A DNA stretch of 64,000 nucleotides from an uncultured Senegalimassilia sp. (GCF_902464545.1 NZ_CABQJR010000009.1:1-64000), one strand, 5' to 3'. Shown: positions 25,175-34,878, numbered from the stretch's first letter. Numbers and translations: made by a program. Notes: generated by a model not told the origin, from the letters alone.

Positions 25175-27610
25175 TTAAGCCTTCACGACTTCGCAGATGT
25201 TGGAATGCTGCGGATTGCCCTTGGCCAACGGGCTCGGGCGATGCGTGGTCAGCGTGTTGATGCAACCGCCCTTGTCCAGTCGGGCCTTGGGATCGGAAGA
25301 GGACATATCCGCGTTATGCCAAGCACCCTGGGAAATGGCGACCATGCCCGGGATAACACGCGGCGTAACCTTCGCCAGCAGCTCGATGGTGCCGAACTCG
25401 TTCTTCACATGGACGGTGTCGCCCTGCTTGATGCCGCGAGGCTCCGCATCTGCCGGATTGATCCAAGCCTCCTGCGGGTTGACCTCCTTCAGCTCCTCGA
25501 TACCGCCCCAAGAGGAATGCAGACGACCGCGATAATGGAAGCCGCCCAACGCCAGCGGATACTCGTCGGTGGTTGTTTCCACGCCATCCCATTCGGGGAT
25601 GTACGCGGGAATCGGCGCCAGCGTGTTCAGGCATGCAAGCGTATCGCCGTCGGTCAGCTCCCAGCCTTCGGTATCTTTCAGCAGCTTCTCAGAGAAGATC
25701 TCGATCTTACCGGAAGGCGTGGTCAGCGCGTTGGCCTCGGGATCGTCGCGGAACTTCTTCATGGAGATGGTGGGGGCGTATTCACGCGTGTACACGCCCA
25801 TCTTCACCGCCTCGTCCCACGTGGGCAGCTCCTCGTCCTTCTCGCGGGACTTCTCGTACAGCTCCTTCATCCACTCGAGCTCGGTCTTGCCTTCGGTGAA
25901 CTTGTCTTTGATGCCGAACTTGTCGGCGATAAGCTCGCACATTTCGTAGCAGGTCTTGCGCTCGTACTTTACGGACGTAGCAGGGGTGCCGGTGATGACA
26001 TAGCCCCAGTTCGAGCCCGTGGCGATCTGCGAGTTCTGCTCGAAGCGGAACATGTCGGGCAGGATGACGTCGGAGTACTTCAGGGAATCGGTCATCACGA
26101 TGTCGATGCCCAGGATGAACTCGCACAGCGACTCGTCCACCAGGATGTCGTGCGCGTAGTTGATGTCGCCATGCTGATTGGTCAAGCAGTTACCCGCGTA
26201 GTTGATCATGTACTTGATACCGGTGTTCAGCTTGTCGACGTATTTCACGCCCCAGTTCTTGGCCGTCATGTCCGCGCCATGCTTGATGGCGTCGGTCCAC
26301 ACGAAGCACGAGATGGAGGCTTTCACCGGATTGGTGCCCGCCGGCAGGGACTGCAGCGTCGGGCTGTTGCGCGCCTCGCGGCAACCGTTGTTGGTTCCCG
26401 CCAAGCCAACCTGGCCGACCAGGCATGGCAGGGCCATGATGGACCAGGACGTCCACTCGCCGTTGCTGCGGCGCTGCGGGCCCCAGCCCTGGCAGACGAA
26501 CAGCGGCTTGGTAGTGCCGATCTCTTCAGCCAGCTCCTCGATCGTCTTCTCGGGGATGCCGGTGACCTTGGCAGCCCACGCCGGCGTCTTCTCCACCTTG
26601 TCGTAGCCCGTGCCCATGACGTAATCGAAGTAGGACATGTTCTTGCCCTGGTACGCCTCAGGCATGGTCTGCTCGTCAAAGCCCACGCAGTAGGTGTGCA
26701 GGAAGTCCATATCGCACATGTCGTGCTGAATCAGGTAATGGGCGATACCCGCGACCAACGCGGCGTCGGTGCCGGGATTGATGGGCAACCACTGGTCGGA
26801 ATGACCCATGATGGAGTCGTTCATGCGAGGGTCGATCACATAGATCTTCGCACCGGTCTTCTCGCGCAGCTGGACCCAATCGTAATGAGTGGTCAGACCG
26901 CCCTGGCGCGTTTCGGTGGGGCTGGTGCCGAACATGAGGATGAGCTTGGCATCCTCGGCGTTCTTGAAGGAGCTACCGCCATTGTTCTTGGAGCCGTACA
27001 TGTAAGGGGTGATGGCCGTGATCTGGGCAGTGGAATAATCGCCGTAGCGATTCAGGCTGCCGCCCAGCATGTTCAGCAGTCGATTGAACGGACGAGCCGT
27101 GGTTGCGGAAACGCCGGTAGCATACGGCAGGTACACAGCCTCGTTGCCGTACTTCTCGATAACCTCTTTGAGCTTCGTGGCCGCCAGATCGATAGCCTCA
27201 TCCCAAGAGATGCGCTCGAACTTGCCCTCGCCGCGCTTGCCGACGCGCTTCATGGGGTAGTTGATGCGATCGGGATGGTTCATCCAACGACGATACGTAC
27301 GGCCGCGCAGGCACGCACGGGGCTGCGGGTCGTCGAACCCGGCGTCCTTGCTCGTGCAGGTGTCCACCCACACAACCTCATCGTCCTTCACATGGAACTT
27401 CAGGCTGCAGCGGCCCGGGCAGTTGATGGCGCAATGGCCCCACGTGATCTTCTCCTCGGACTCCGCGAGCGCCGGCTCGGTTGCGCCGAACAGGTTCGCG
27501 CCCGTTGCAGCGGCGCCGCCGACGGCGGCCAGAGCACCCAGCGCACCCGTCGATTTGACGAACGTGCGGCGGTTCATGCTTGGCATGTCTTGCATTGCCT
27601 CCCCCTTCAT
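25175..27610 (-). CDS. dmsA: Tat-exported molybdopterin oxidoreductase, DMSO reductase family (DmsA-like)
   Basis: Catalytic subunit of 811 aa. A twin-arginine signal (NRRTFVKS, R14/R15) is followed by a hydrophobic stretch. The [4Fe-4S] motif is C60-x3-C64-x3-C68-x31-C100. The molybdenum ligand is most likely Ser193 in YGDYSTAQ, as in DmsA/TorA-type enzymes. The rest forms bis-MGD-binding domains ending in the barrel (TTHRPSPLAKGNPQHSN). The start is ATG 27610 (AAGGAAA site) or ATG 27595 (GGGGGAGG site). The true electron acceptor (sulfoxide, N-oxide or a diet- or drug-derived compound) cannot be read from the sequence. First gene of dmsA-B-C-torD-dmsC2. Confidence 0.94.
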   Translation of the reverse strand: MKGEAMQDMPSMNRRTFVKSTGALGALAAVGGAAATGANLFGATEPALAESEEKITWGHCAINCPGRCSLKFHVKDDEVVWVDTCTSKDAGFDDPQPRACLRGRTYRRWMNHPDRINYPMKRVGKRGEGKFERISWDEAIDLAATKLKEVIEKYGNEAVYLPYATGVSATTARPFNRLLNMLGGSLNRYGDYSTAQITAITPYMYGSKNNGGSSFKNAEDAKLILMFGTSPTETRQGGLTTHYDWVQLREKTGAKIYVIDPRMNDSIMGHSDQWLPINPGTDAALVAGIAHYLIQHDMCDMDFLHTYCVGFDEQTMPEAYQGKNMSYFDYVMGTGYDKVEKTPAWAAKVTGIPEKTIEELAEEIGTTKPLFVCQGWGPQRRSNGEWTSWSIMALPCLVGQVGLAGTNNGCREARNSPTLQSLPAGTNPVKASISCFVWTDAIKHGADMTAKNWGVKYVDKLNTGIKYMINYAGNCLTNQHGDINYAHDILVDESLCEFILGIDIVMTDSLKYSDVILPDMFRFEQNSQIATGSNWGYVITGTPATSVKYERKTCYEMCELIADKFGIKDKFTEGKTELEWMKELYEKSREKDEELPTWDEAVKMGVYTREYAPTISMKKFRDDPEANALTTPSGKIEIFSEKLLKDTEGWELTDGDTLACLNTLAPIPAYIPEWDGVETTTDEYPLALGGFHYRGRLHSSWGGIEELKEVNPQEAWINPADAEPRGIKQGDTVHVKNEFGTIELLAKVTPRVIPGMVAISQGAWHNADMSSSDPKARLDKGGCINTLTTHRPSPLAKGNPQHSNICEVVKA

Positions 27611-27780
27611 TCTTTCCTTTTCGCCTCTGTCGAAACGGCGGCGCTATCGCGCGCCGCGACACGGCTTCTTCCTTTCGCGGCATGAACGCCGCGTACCACC
27701 CTTGCTTGCTGGATTCGGGCTCGTCTACCCTCCAAGCGCGGATTTGGTGATGAGACCTTATCGCCTTACCCGATCCACCG

Positions 27781-27875
27781 TGTCACATAAAACGTGCGAA
27801 TTTCGCGTTTGCCCAGTTCACAGGCTATCACCCATTACAGTATGTGACAGCCTGAACCCGATTGCGCGCTATACT
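27781..27875. promoter_or_regulatory. Divergent regulatory region with palindromic TGTCAC half-sites
   Basis: TGTCACATA (27781-27789) and TATGTGACA (27841-27849) form a perfect 9-bp inverted repeat. Between them, GGCTATCAC (27823-27831) mirrors GTGACAGCC (27844-27852) with one mismatch. TATACT at 27870-27875 is a possible -10 for the LuxR gene, without a good -35, as expected for an activated promoter. The remainder of 27611-28003 shows no gene. Confidence 0.55.
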
Positions 27876-28003
27876 GTTTTCAGTAATCGATTTCGCATTC
27901 TTGCTATGCAGCGGCGAAATCGCGCAAGGGAGAAGAGCGCTCGATCGTCCGCCGCCGGCACTTTCAGGCAGGCGAACGGCGGCGCCCGATGACGAGGATC
28001 TCT

Positions 28004-29770
28004 GTGGCACGCACACGCATTTCCAACATAGCCCACACGTTCAAGCCCAACACCGCATCGCTTGGATACGCGCTCTTTTTGGCCATCAACGCAGCCGGCG
28101 TATGGGGCGGCGTGTTCCCGTTTCTGCCCATGAACTTCCAAACCCCGGAGGTCATGTTCTGGTTCTTCTTGATGCAATCGCTCGTGTTCTCGCTGTGCTA
28201 TTTCGCTAGCGCCATCGGAGTGTACTACCTTCCCGGACCCACGCGCCGATTCATGGTGATGCTTGCCAGCGCGCCATATCTGCTTGGCTGGTGCTGCCTT
28301 ATCGGAGCGATTTATCTGCATGGCATCGCTCAAGCATTGGTGGTCGCCGGCGGCTCGCTTCTAGGCCTTGGGTCAGCTGGCTTCTACATGCTGTGGCAGC
28401 GCCTGTTCGCCAGCTTCGACGCAGACCATGGCAACCATGATCTGATCCTTGGCACCGCCTATGGCGCCCTTCTATATTTCGCGCTGTATGCCATCCCGCA
28501 AGCCGTGACCGCATTCCTCATCCCACTGGTGTTCATGCCGCTGTTCGCGCTCGCCATCGTGCTGAAAAGCCGGCACATCGACTTGAAGCAGCCCATGTTC
28601 GAGGATGTTCCGCGCGAGCACCCGAACGTGTATAGGCGTGTGCTGCGCGATTACTGGCGCAGCGCCTTGTGCGTCGGCGCCATCGCATTCTGCACCGGCG
28701 TCATACGATCGCTTGCCATCGGCGAACCGCGAGTCGGCAGCCTTGTGAACCTGCTGTCGATGACGGGATGCCTGGTTGCGGGCATCGGCGTTTTGGTGCT
28801 CTGGCAGTTCAAGAACGTGAGAATGAACGTCGCCAACGCCTACCGCATCGCCTTCCCGTTGCTCATCACCTCGTTCCTGGTTCTTCCGTTTTGCAGCGGC
28901 GGTTATGCGCGATGGCAAGCCGCCATCCTGTATGCGGTATACAGCGTGGCCATCGCGCTTATGATGATCCAATGCGCACAAGCATCGCGCGACCGAGGCA
29001 TCAACCCCGTGTTCATCTACGGCTTCTTCGCCGGCATCGTATACGCGTTGCATGATGTCGGGTTCCTTGCCGGCACGTTCGCCGAGCAGATCCGCGTCAT
29101 CGGCATGCAGCCCGATGCCGTCGTCGCGCTGGTGGCGGTGTATTTGCTCGGTCTCATGTTCTTCATCGGCCAGGGCGGCTTCAAGCGAGCATTGGCCGCA
29201 AGCCAAGCAGAGGATATCGAGCTCGTCGCTGGCATGCCTTTGCAAATCGCCGATATCAACGAGCGCCAAACCGACCTCGATGAGGCCGAACCGGAAAGCG
29301 AGGCATCCCCGGCGGCAAACGCCGGATGCGCGGGCCCCTGTCCTTTCAACATGCACGATACCGGCATGTTCGAGATGAGGCCCATCGTCATCGCACGGGC
29401 GGAAAACGAGGGAGCCCTGACCGTCGAAGAGCCCGCAATGGCGCCCGACAACGCCCCCTTCCCGACGGACGCCGCCAAACTCGAGAAACGCGACCACGCC
29501 CGCAGCTCCGATGTACCCAACTATCAGGATCGCCTATCGAAGCAGGCAGCGCTGGTTCGGCAGCATTACCGCCTATCCGCACGCGAAACCGAGGTCATGG
29601 AGCTTATCGCCCGAGGCAACACCGTGGCGCGCATCGCCGAGCAGCTGGTGGTTTCGGAAAACACCATCCGAACCCACAGCAAGCGCATCTACGCCAAGCT
29701 TGACATCCATAAGAAACAAGAGCTCGTCGACCTGCTGGAAACGTTCAATCCGAAAGACCTGGAAGATTAG
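28004..29770 (+). CDS. Membrane-bound LuxR-family regulator (12-TM sensor plus C-terminal HTH)
   Basis: About twelve membrane helices (residues 1-400), a poorly conserved acidic linker (about 405-510) and a LuxR-type helix-turn-helix (about 524-585, LSARETEVMELIARGNTVARIAEQL). This MFS-like-plus-HTH architecture is abundant in Eggerthellaceae beside molybdoenzyme operons, which it is thought to control. The GTG at 28004 has GAGGA 6 nt upstream; an in-frame ATG at 27989 lacks a ribosome site. The linker has an isolated C-AGP-C pair. It is transcribed divergently from dmsA across a palindrome-rich region. Confidence 0.93.
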   Translation: MARTRISNIAHTFKPNTASLGYALFLAINAAGVWGGVFPFLPMNFQTPEVMFWFFLMQSLVFSLCYFASAIGVYYLPGPTRRFMVMLASAPYLLGWCCLIGAIYLHGIAQALVVAGGSLLGLGSAGFYMLWQRLFASFDADHGNHDLILGTAYGALLYFALYAIPQAVTAFLIPLVFMPLFALAIVLKSRHIDLKQPMFEDVPREHPNVYRRVLRDYWRSALCVGAIAFCTGVIRSLAIGEPRVGSLVNLLSMTGCLVAGIGVLVLWQFKNVRMNVANAYRIAFPLLITSFLVLPFCSGGYARWQAAILYAVYSVAIALMMIQCAQASRDRGINPVFIYGFFAGIVYALHDVGFLAGTFAEQIRVIGMQPDAVVALVAVYLLGLMFFIGQGGFKRALAASQAEDIELVAGMPLQIADINERQTDLDEAEPESEASPAANAGCAGPCPFNMHDTGMFEMRPIVIARAENEGALTVEEPAMAPDNAPFPTDAAKLEKRDHARSSDVPNYQDRLSKQAALVRQHYRLSARETEVMELIARGNTVARIAEQLVVSENTIRTHSKRIYAKLDIHKKQELVDLLETFNPKDLED

Positions 29771-29785
29771 CCCCCCTGAACGGAC

Positions 29786-29812
29786 GATGGCCGCGCGTTC
29801 CGCGCGGCCATC
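29786..29812. terminator. Terminator between the LuxR gene and the SanA-like gene
   Basis: The 12-bp stem GATGGCCGCGCG / CGCGCGGCCATC has a TTC loop and is followed on the plus strand by TTGCTTC. It sits between convergent genes. Confidence 0.75.
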
Positions 29813-29817
29813 TTGCT

Positions 29818-30501
29818 TCAGTTCGTCACATCCCCGCTTTGATCAAGGCTGATCGCTTCGCCGACATACGTTGACGGCACACGGAAGAGCGCCTTGAAGA
29901 AGTCCTTCGTGCGCGCGGGAATCTCGCGGATATCATACTGCAGCTGTTTTTGGTACTCGTGATAGTCGCTGGGAACGCCCTCGGCTTGCATTCCCAGGCT
30001 TTTCGCAGACCACAGCGCGCGATACAGGTGATACGTCTGCGTGGCAACCACGATGCGCTCGCACCCGAACACGTACTTCGCCCGATACATGCTCTCATAC
30101 GTGGAAAAGCCCGCATGATCGCAGAAGATGTCCTGGCTCGGCACGCCTTGCGCGATGGCATATTGCTTCATCGCCTTCACCTCGTTGTACGAGGCGGTAC
30201 CGTTGTCACCGCTCATGATGATCTTCGGCGCCACGCCCGCGAAGTATAGCGCGATGCCATCATCCAGGCGATCGGCCAGAATACCCGAAGGCGTTCCGTC
30301 CGGCAGCACCGATGCCCCGAGCACCACGATGGCATCGGCATTGCCGATACTGGCCTTCTCGGGGGTGACGATGGACCCTTTCGAGCCCACGATGGTCACC
30401 ACGTTCGTAATGGCGAACACCGCCACCACGGCCAATACCGCCGCCAGCACCATATCAAGCACCCGCCTCAGGCATCCCTTTTGTTTCTTCGAGCTACTCA
30501 T
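29818..30501 (-). CDS. SanA/YdcF-like (DUF218) membrane-anchored protein
   Basis: A 227-aa protein with a basic N-terminus, one membrane anchor (about 17-37) and an extracytoplasmic DUF218 domain. The latter contains ADAIVVLGASVLPDGTPSGILADRLDDG, GDNGTASYNE and STYESMYRAKYVF, all characteristic of the SanA branch linked to envelope barrier function. The biochemical activity of the family is not established. The ATG at 30501 lacks a Shine-Dalgarno; TGCTATTGT (30519-30511) lies 9 nt upstream, suggesting a nearly leaderless mRNA. Its stop abuts the terminator shared with the LuxR gene. Confidence 0.88.
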   Translation of the reverse strand: MSSSKKQKGCLRRVLDMVLAAVLAVVAVFAITNVVTIVGSKGSIVTPEKASIGNADAIVVLGASVLPDGTPSGILADRLDDGIALYFAGVAPKIIMSGDNGTASYNEVKAMKQYAIAQGVPSQDIFCDHAGFSTYESMYRAKYVFGCERIVVATQTYHLYRALWSAKSLGMQAEGVPSDYHEYQKQLQYDIREIPARTKDFFKALFRVPSTYVGEAISLDQSGDVTN

Positions 30502-30583
30502 AGGAGACTGACAATAGCAAACGGCGAAACCCCACGGCAAGCGTTTCGCCGGAACGGCGCAACAACGCCACCGAAACCTAACC

Positions 30584-30622
30584 CCGAAAACAAAACGACC
30601 CGGAGCATCCTCCGGGTCGTTT
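30584..30622 (-). terminator. Intrinsic terminator after leuS
   Basis: The 13-bp stem AAACGACCCGGAG / CTCCGGGTCGTTT (30593-30622) has a CATC loop and is followed on the minus strand by TTGTTTTCGG. Confidence 0.9.
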
Positions 30623-30641
30623 CGACTGCAATGTCAGCGTT

Positions 30642-33215
30642 CTACTTCGCCACGATGTTCACCAGACGGCCGGGCACCACAACGACCTTCTTCAGGTCCT
30701 TGCCCGCCACCGCGTCCTGCACGGCCTCGAGCGCCACCGCCTTCACGGCCTCCTGATCGGCGTCCGCGGCAACCGTGATGCGGGCCTTCACCTTGCCGTT
30801 GATCTGCACGGCAAGCTCGACCTCGTCGTCCTTGGCCTTCTCGGGGTCGAACTCAGGCCACTCCTGCGTATGGATCGAACCCTCGCAGCCCAGCGCATCA
30901 TGCCACAGCTCATCGGTCATATGCGGGCAGATGGGGGCCAGCAGCCTAACCAGCACGTTGGCGACCTCGGTCGCAAGCGCCTGCTCATCGGCGGATGCGG
31001 CACGCTGCTCCGGACCGACCTTGCGCAGATAATCGCCGATGGCGTTCACCAGCTCCATGATGGCGGCGATGGCGGTGTTGAAGTTGTTGCGATCGAAATC
31101 GTCCACAACCTTGCCCGCAACGCGATGACGCTCGCGCAGCAGCACCTTGCGAGCCGCTGCCGCCTCGGCATCGGATGCGTCCGGCTGATACAGCGTGTCC
31201 TCATCAGCCTTGCCCATCAGGTCGTACACCATGCGCCACACGCGGTTGAGGAACTTGTGCATGCCGGCCAGGCCGTCCTCGTTCCACTGCAGCTCCTTAT
31301 CGGGCGGGGCCATGAACAGGATATAGGCGCGCACGGCGTCGCAGCCGTAGCCCGCGATCATCTCCTCAGGGGAGATGACGTTGCCCTTGGACTTGCTCAT
31401 GACGTCGCCGTGCTCGTCGAGCACCATGCCCTGGCACAGCAGGTTCTTGAACGGCTCGTCAAAGTCCAGCATGCCCAGATCGCGCAGCACCTTCGTGAAG
31501 AAGCGGCTGTACAGCAGGTGCAGGATGGCGTGCTCGATGCCGCCGATGTACTGGTCGACCGGCATCCAGCGGTTGGTTTTCGCGCTGTCGAAAGGCAGCT
31601 CGGTGTTGTGCGGGTCGGTGTAGCGCAGGTAGTACCAGCTCGAGCACGTGAACGTGTCCATGGTGTCGGTCTCGCGACGAGCCTCGCCGCCGCACTTCGG
31701 GCACGTGCACTTGGCGAAGCCCTCATGCGTTGCCAAGGTTTCGCCAGCGGAAAGGTCGATGTCCTCGGGCAGGCGCACCGGCAGGTCCTCTTCCGGCACC
31801 GGCACCAGGCCGCACTTGTCGCAGTAGATCATCGGGATGGGGTTGCCCCAATAGCGCTGGCGGGAGATCAGCCAGTCGCGCAGACGGAACTCCACCTTGC
31901 GCTTGCCGCGGCCCGCAGCCTCCAGGTCGGCGACGATGGCCTCCTCGCCCTCGGAGTGCTTGCCGCCCGTAAGGCCGGTGTACTTGCCGGACTGGACCAG
32001 TCGACCCTCGGCTTCCATGGCGCTATCCCAATCGACGCTGGCTACCACACGGCCCTGCTCGTCTTTCAGCTGCTCAAACAGCGGGTCGTCGTCGCCCAGG
32101 ATGATGGGGATGATGGGCAGGTCGTATTTCTTGGCGAACTCGAAGTCGCGCTGGTCGCCGCACGGCACGGCCATAACCGCGCCGGTGCCGTAATCAGCCA
32201 CGATGTAGTCGGCAACCCACACGGGCACCTTCTCGCCGTTGATGGGGTTCACCACATAACGACCGGTGAACGCGCCGTGCTTCTCCTTGTTGCCCTGCGC
32301 GCGCTCGACGGCGGTGATCTTCTTCGCGTTCTCGACCACCTGCATGACCGCAGCCTCGTACTCCGTGCCCTCGACCAGGCCCTTCAGGATGGGGCTTTCC
32401 GGGGCAAGCAGGAAGAAGCTGCAACCGAACAGGGTGTCGGCACGCGTGGTGAACACGGTGATCAGGTCGTCTTCCGTGGGGCTCTCGGGTGCGTTGCCCT
32501 GCTTGTCGCACAGCGTGAACTTCACTTCGGCGCCCTCGGAGCGGCCGATCCAGTTCGCCTGCATCTGCTTGACGCGCTCCGGCCAGCCGTCCAGCTGATC
32601 CAGGTCGTCCAGAAGCTCCTGCGCGTAATCGGTGATCTTGAGGTACCACTGCGTCAGGTCGCGCTTCTCGACGGCGCTATGGCAACGCCAGCACTCGCCC
32701 TCGGTGACCTGCTCGTTGGCAAGCACCGTCTGGCACTTCGGGCACCAGTTCACCGGCGAGTTGCGGCGCTCGACCAGGCCGCGCTTCCAGAACTGCAGGA
32801 AGATCCACTGACCCCAGCGGTAATACTCGGGGTCGCATGCCACGACGGTGCGGTCCCAATCGTAGGAAAGGCCCATGCGCTTGAAGCTGGCCTTCTGCGT
32901 CTCGATGTTGGCGTAGGTCCACTTCGCCGGATGGCTGTGATGCTTGATGGCCGCATTCTCAGCCGGCAGGCCGAACGCGTCCCAACCCATGGGATGCAGC
33001 ACGTCGAAGCCGCGCATCTTGGAATAGCGGGCGATGACGTCGCCGATCGTGTAATTGCGCACATGCCCCATATGGATGTCGCCCGACGGGTACGGGAACA
33101 TCTCGAGCACGTACTTCTTGGGCTTGGCATGATCTTCCGTGACCTTGTACAGGTCGGAATCTTCCCAAGCCTTCTGCCAACGAGGTTCGATCTCGTGAGG
33201 GTTGTACTGTTTCAT
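30642..33215 (-). CDS. leuS: Leucyl-tRNA synthetase
   Basis: Class I synthetase of 857 aa. The HIGH motif appears as HMGH (YPSGDIHMGHVRNY), the KMSKS motif as VMSKSKGNVIS, the CP1 editing domain (about 230-420) carries the threonine-rich TTRAD loop, and zinc-type cysteine pairs occur in CPKC segments. The ATG at 33215 (MKQYNPHEIE) has AAGGAAG upstream; the frame is open to 33431, but that part is not conserved. It has its own promoter (TGCTACAAT at 33266-33258). Confidence 0.98.
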   Translation of the reverse strand: MKQYNPHEIEPRWQKAWEDSDLYKVTEDHAKPKKYVLEMFPYPSGDIHMGHVRNYTIGDVIARYSKMRGFDVLHPMGWDAFGLPAENAAIKHHSHPAKWTYANIETQKASFKRMGLSYDWDRTVVACDPEYYRWGQWIFLQFWKRGLVERRNSPVNWCPKCQTVLANEQVTEGECWRCHSAVEKRDLTQWYLKITDYAQELLDDLDQLDGWPERVKQMQANWIGRSEGAEVKFTLCDKQGNAPESPTEDDLITVFTTRADTLFGCSFFLLAPESPILKGLVEGTEYEAAVMQVVENAKKITAVERAQGNKEKHGAFTGRYVVNPINGEKVPVWVADYIVADYGTGAVMAVPCGDQRDFEFAKKYDLPIIPIILGDDDPLFEQLKDEQGRVVASVDWDSAMEAEGRLVQSGKYTGLTGGKHSEGEEAIVADLEAAGRGKRKVEFRLRDWLISRQRYWGNPIPMIYCDKCGLVPVPEEDLPVRLPEDIDLSAGETLATHEGFAKCTCPKCGGEARRETDTMDTFTCSSWYYLRYTDPHNTELPFDSAKTNRWMPVDQYIGGIEHAILHLLYSRFFTKVLRDLGMLDFDEPFKNLLCQGMVLDEHGDVMSKSKGNVISPEEMIAGYGCDAVRAYILFMAPPDKELQWNEDGLAGMHKFLNRVWRMVYDLMGKADEDTLYQPDASDAEAAAARKVLLRERHRVAGKVVDDFDRNNFNTAIAAIMELVNAIGDYLRKVGPEQRAASADEQALATEVANVLVRLLAPICPHMTDELWHDALGCEGSIHTQEWPEFDPEKAKDDEVELAVQINGKVKARITVAADADQEAVKAVALEAVQDAVAGKDLKKVVVVPGRLVNIVAK

Positions 33216-33528
33216 CGTCCATCTTCCTTGGCTGACGCGGTAATACACATAGGGTTCATTGTAGCAGCCTCGCGTTTTCACGAGGGGAAAAAGCGGCAAC
33301 ATCCCAGGCAAGGAAAGCCGAGCGGGCTCCTGGGGAAACCTCATCCGGTTTTTGCGCCGGTATCGCGTGCCCGATGTCGGAAAACAACAAGCCGCCCAGG
33401 CAGCCCGAACCCGCTTGCAGCGCGCGACCAAGGTTTACCCCTGATCGCGCAAACCACAGCGGGACGACGCGCCTGAGCGGCTTGCATGTTCTACGGCGTT
33501 TGCCGATGTCGAACCGGCGATGCCCCGG
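33216..33528. other. Intergenic region between eno and leuS
   Basis: 313 nt. It holds the leuS extended -10 element TGCTACAAT (33266-33258, minus strand), about 43 nt before the start codon. A weak AACCGG/CCGGTT dyad near 33511-33531 may contribute to eno termination. I see no gene. Confidence 0.5.
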
Positions 33529-34821
33529 TTAACGCTTGATGTTGTAGAAAGCGTTCTTGCCGGCGTACTGAGCCTGGGAGTCGAGTTCCTCCTCGATGCG
33601 CAGCAGCTGGTTGTACTTGGCAACGCGGTCGCTACGGCACGGAGCGCCGGTCTTGATCTGGCCGGTGTTCAAGGCCACGGACAGGTCGGCGATGGTGGTG
33701 TCCTCGGTCTCGCCGGAGCGATGGCTCATAACGCATGCGTAGCCCGCCTGCTTGGCCATCTCGATGGCATCCAGCGTCTCGGACAGGCTGCCGATCTGGT
33801 TGACCTTGATGAGGATGGCGTTGGCGCAACCAAGCTCGATGCCCTTCGCCAGGCGCTTGGAGTTCGTGACGAACAGGTCGTCGCCCACCAGCTGCACCTT
33901 ATCGCCGATGCGGTCGGTCAGCTGCTTCCAGCCGTCCCAGTCCTCCTCGGCCATGCCATCCTCGATGGAGATGATTGGGTACTTCTCGACCAGCGCGGCC
34001 CAGTAGTCGACCATCTCGGCGCTGGTCAGTTCGCGACCCTCGCCCTTCAGCTCGTATTTGCCGGTTTCGGCGTTGTAGAACTCGGTGGAAGCCGGGTCCA
34101 TGGCGAACATGATGTCGTCGCCGGGCTTGTAACCTGCCGCCTCGCAAGCCTTCACGATGTACTGCAGGGGCTCTTCGTTGGTGGTGAAGTTGGGAGCGAA
34201 GCCGCCCTCGTCGCCGACGCCGCCGCCCAGGCCGGCCTCGTGCAGGACCTTCTTCAGGGTGTGATAGATCTCGGCGCACCAGCGCAGCGCCTCGGCGAAC
34301 GACTCGGCGCCCACCGGCATGATCATGAACTCCTGGAAGTCGACGTTGTTGTCGGCATGCACGCCGCCGTTGAGGATGTTCATCATGGGCGTGGGCAGGA
34401 TATGGCCGTTCACGCCGCCCACGTACTTGTACAGCGGAAGACCGGCGGACTCGGCAGCAGCCTTGGCGCAAGCCAGGGACACGCCCAAAATGGCGTTAGC
34501 GCCCAGAGCGCCCTTGTTGTCCGTGCCGTCCAGCTCCAGCATCACGTCGTCGATTGCGCGCTGGTCGTCAGCCTCGAAGCTGACGAGCGCGTCGGCGATC
34601 TCATCGTTCACATGGCCAACGGCATCCAGCGTGCCCTTGCCCAGATAACGCTCCTTGTCGCAATCGCGCAGCTCAACAGCCTCGAACGCGCCCGTGGACG
34701 CGCCGGAGGGAACGGCCGCACGACCGAAGGAACCATCCTCCAGCACAACTTCCACCTCGACCGTGGGGTTGCCGCGAGAGTCCAGGATTTCACGCCCGAA
34801 CACATCGATGATGACGCTCAT
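33529..34821 (-). CDS. eno: Enolase
   Basis: Glycolytic enolase converting 2-phosphoglycerate to PEP, 430 aa. N-terminal SRGNPTVEVEV, the SGASTGAFEAVELRD segment, metal-binding SIEDGMAEEDWDGW, and the signature LIKVNQIGSLSET...MSHRSGETEDTTIADL are all intact. The ATG at 34821 has GAGGAGG 7 nt upstream; the open frame to 34992 is not used. Monocistronic, with an extended -10 promoter inside a small inverted repeat. Confidence 0.98.
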   Translation of the reverse strand: MSVIIDVFGREILDSRGNPTVEVEVVLEDGSFGRAAVPSGASTGAFEAVELRDCDKERYLGKGTLDAVGHVNDEIADALVSFEADDQRAIDDVMLELDGTDNKGALGANAILGVSLACAKAAAESAGLPLYKYVGGVNGHILPTPMMNILNGGVHADNNVDFQEFMIMPVGAESFAEALRWCAEIYHTLKKVLHEAGLGGGVGDEGGFAPNFTTNEEPLQYIVKACEAAGYKPGDDIMFAMDPASTEFYNAETGKYELKGEGRELTSAEMVDYWAALVEKYPIISIEDGMAEEDWDGWKQLTDRIGDKVQLVGDDLFVTNSKRLAKGIELGCANAILIKVNQIGSLSETLDAIEMAKQAGYACVMSHRSGETEDTTIADLSVALNTGQIKTGAPCRSDRVAKYNQLLRIEEELDSQAQYAGKNAFYNIKR

Positions 34822-34878
34822 TGAATGCCTCCTCGTAGGATGTTTCCTTTTGCGCCCGGCGCCTTGCACCAGGCCATA

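Noticed and set aside
24137..27685. A 1182-codon open frame on the plus strand opposite dmsA and dmsB
   Set aside because: It is antisense to genes with clear Fe-S, Tat and molybdopterin motifs. Long antisense frames are expected at this GC content, and its translation shows no family signature.
30870..33476. An 868-codon open frame antisense to leuS
   Set aside because: leuS is unmistakable on the other strand. The antisense product is compositionally biased (His/Ala/Val/Asp) like other high-GC shadows.
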